A DNA stretch of 32,520 bases from JALZEG01 sp046263255. Lineage in GTDB: Bacteria; Actinomycetota; CADDZG01; WHSQ01. Under the pieces are notes generated by a model. That model did no database searches. It saw only the letters and a list, made by a program, of their open reading frames with translations, and was not told the origin of the DNA. Where the stretch lies: the NCBI GenBank assembly GCA_046263255.1, contig JBHELD010000066.1, positions 1 through 32,520 on the forward strand. Direction: 5' to 3'. Positions 32,386-32,520 of this stretch are shown piece after piece (the stretch's first letter is position 1; every line of letters starts with the position of its first letter). The translations under genes were made by a program, and so were the position numbers.

Positions 32386-32463
32386 GGAGGGGTGAGCCTA
32401 TCGTGGCGCCTGCCGGGCCCCTCCCGAGCGGCCGCGGCGATGCTCTAAGGTGGACCGTTGAGG

Positions 32464-32520
32464 GCCCCCGTAGCTCAGGGGATAGAGCACGCGCCTCCGG
32501 AGCGCGGTGCGCAGGTTCGA
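32464..32520 (+). tRNA. tRNA-Arg (anticodon CCG), 3' end cut by the window
   Basis: GCCCCCG opens the acceptor stem, GCTC and GAGC pair in the D arm around AGGGGATA, and CGCGC/GCGCG form the anticodon stem around the loop CTCCGGA. The middle triplet is CCG, reading the arginine codon CGG, frequent in such high-GC genomes. The T arm begins (GCAGGTTCGA) but the remaining bases and the acceptor 3' side lie beyond the edge. A TAAGGT hexamer about 13-18 bases upstream may be its -10 element. Confidence 0.93.

Noticed and set aside
1..32520. Insertion sequence, prophage, toxin-antitoxin or defence island
   Set aside because: No transposase, integrase, phage structural, restriction or nuclease-helicase motifs appear; most genes are housekeeping.

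Overview
This is a high-GC bacterial chromosome segment, almost certainly from an actinobacterium (Actinomycetota). The evidence is the gene order. Read on the minus strand from right to left, the window carries argS, lysA, hom, thrC, thrB, rho, rpmE, prfA, prmC, tsaC, a WecA-type transferase, atpI, atpB, atpE, atpF, atpH and the start of atpA. That is the order familiar from mycobacteria and other actinobacteria. GTG starts are common, genes overlap by a few bases, and Rho has the long basic N-terminal insertion typical of the phylum. The cyclic 2,3-diphosphoglycerate genes and the extra genes inside the cluster hint at a deep or uncultivated lineage (Thermoleophilia- or Rubrobacteria-like), but that is inference.

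Region 1 (1-3553) is the F-type ATP synthase operon on the minus strand: AtpZ-like protein, AtpI, a, c, b, delta, then the alpha start. A near-ideal Rex (NADH/NAD+ sensor) operator overlaps the proposed promoter in the 409-base leader region. The AtpZ-like protein ends in an 11-residue tandem repeat. Region 2 (3554-7145) is a minus-strand set: low-molecular-weight phosphatase, a possible tiny membrane protein, rpiB, glyA and a WecA-like transferase. Region 3 (7178-11172) has an M32 metallocarboxypeptidase (+) converging on tsaC, prmC and prfA (-). prmC seems to start at a CTG codon overlapping the prfA stop, and three tandem palindromes lie directly upstream of prfA.

Region 4 (11353-20345) starts with a Tat-exported PhoD-like phosphatase (+). 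Then, on the minus strand, come a lipoprotein, a DUF1385 membrane protein, rpmE, a previously uncalled 59-residue membrane protein, rho, a small transaldolase, 2-phosphoglycerate kinase and cyclic 2,3-diphosphoglycerate synthetase. The last three overlap or nearly touch and run straight into rho, so the thermoprotectant pathway and the termination factor look co-transcribed. Region 5 (20482-25157) has a four-helix membrane protein and a secreted blue-copper protein (+), then hom-thrC-thrB (-). Region 6 (25309-32520) has a secreted Asp-box propeller protein (+), a DUF3052 protein (-), an Fpg/Nei DNA glycosylase (+), phzF-lysA (-), argS (-), a stand-alone receiver protein (-) and a truncated tRNA-Arg(CCG) (+).

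Nearly all core genes are on the minus strand. Every plus-strand protein gene is an interruption of the usual actinobacterial order. I see no insertion sequence, prophage, CRISPR array or defence island. The most notable items are the cDPG module joined to rho, the Rex-ATP synthase operator, the tandem palindromes before prfA, the CTG start of prmC, the small protein between rho and rpmE, and the degenerate HIGH motif of ArgRS.
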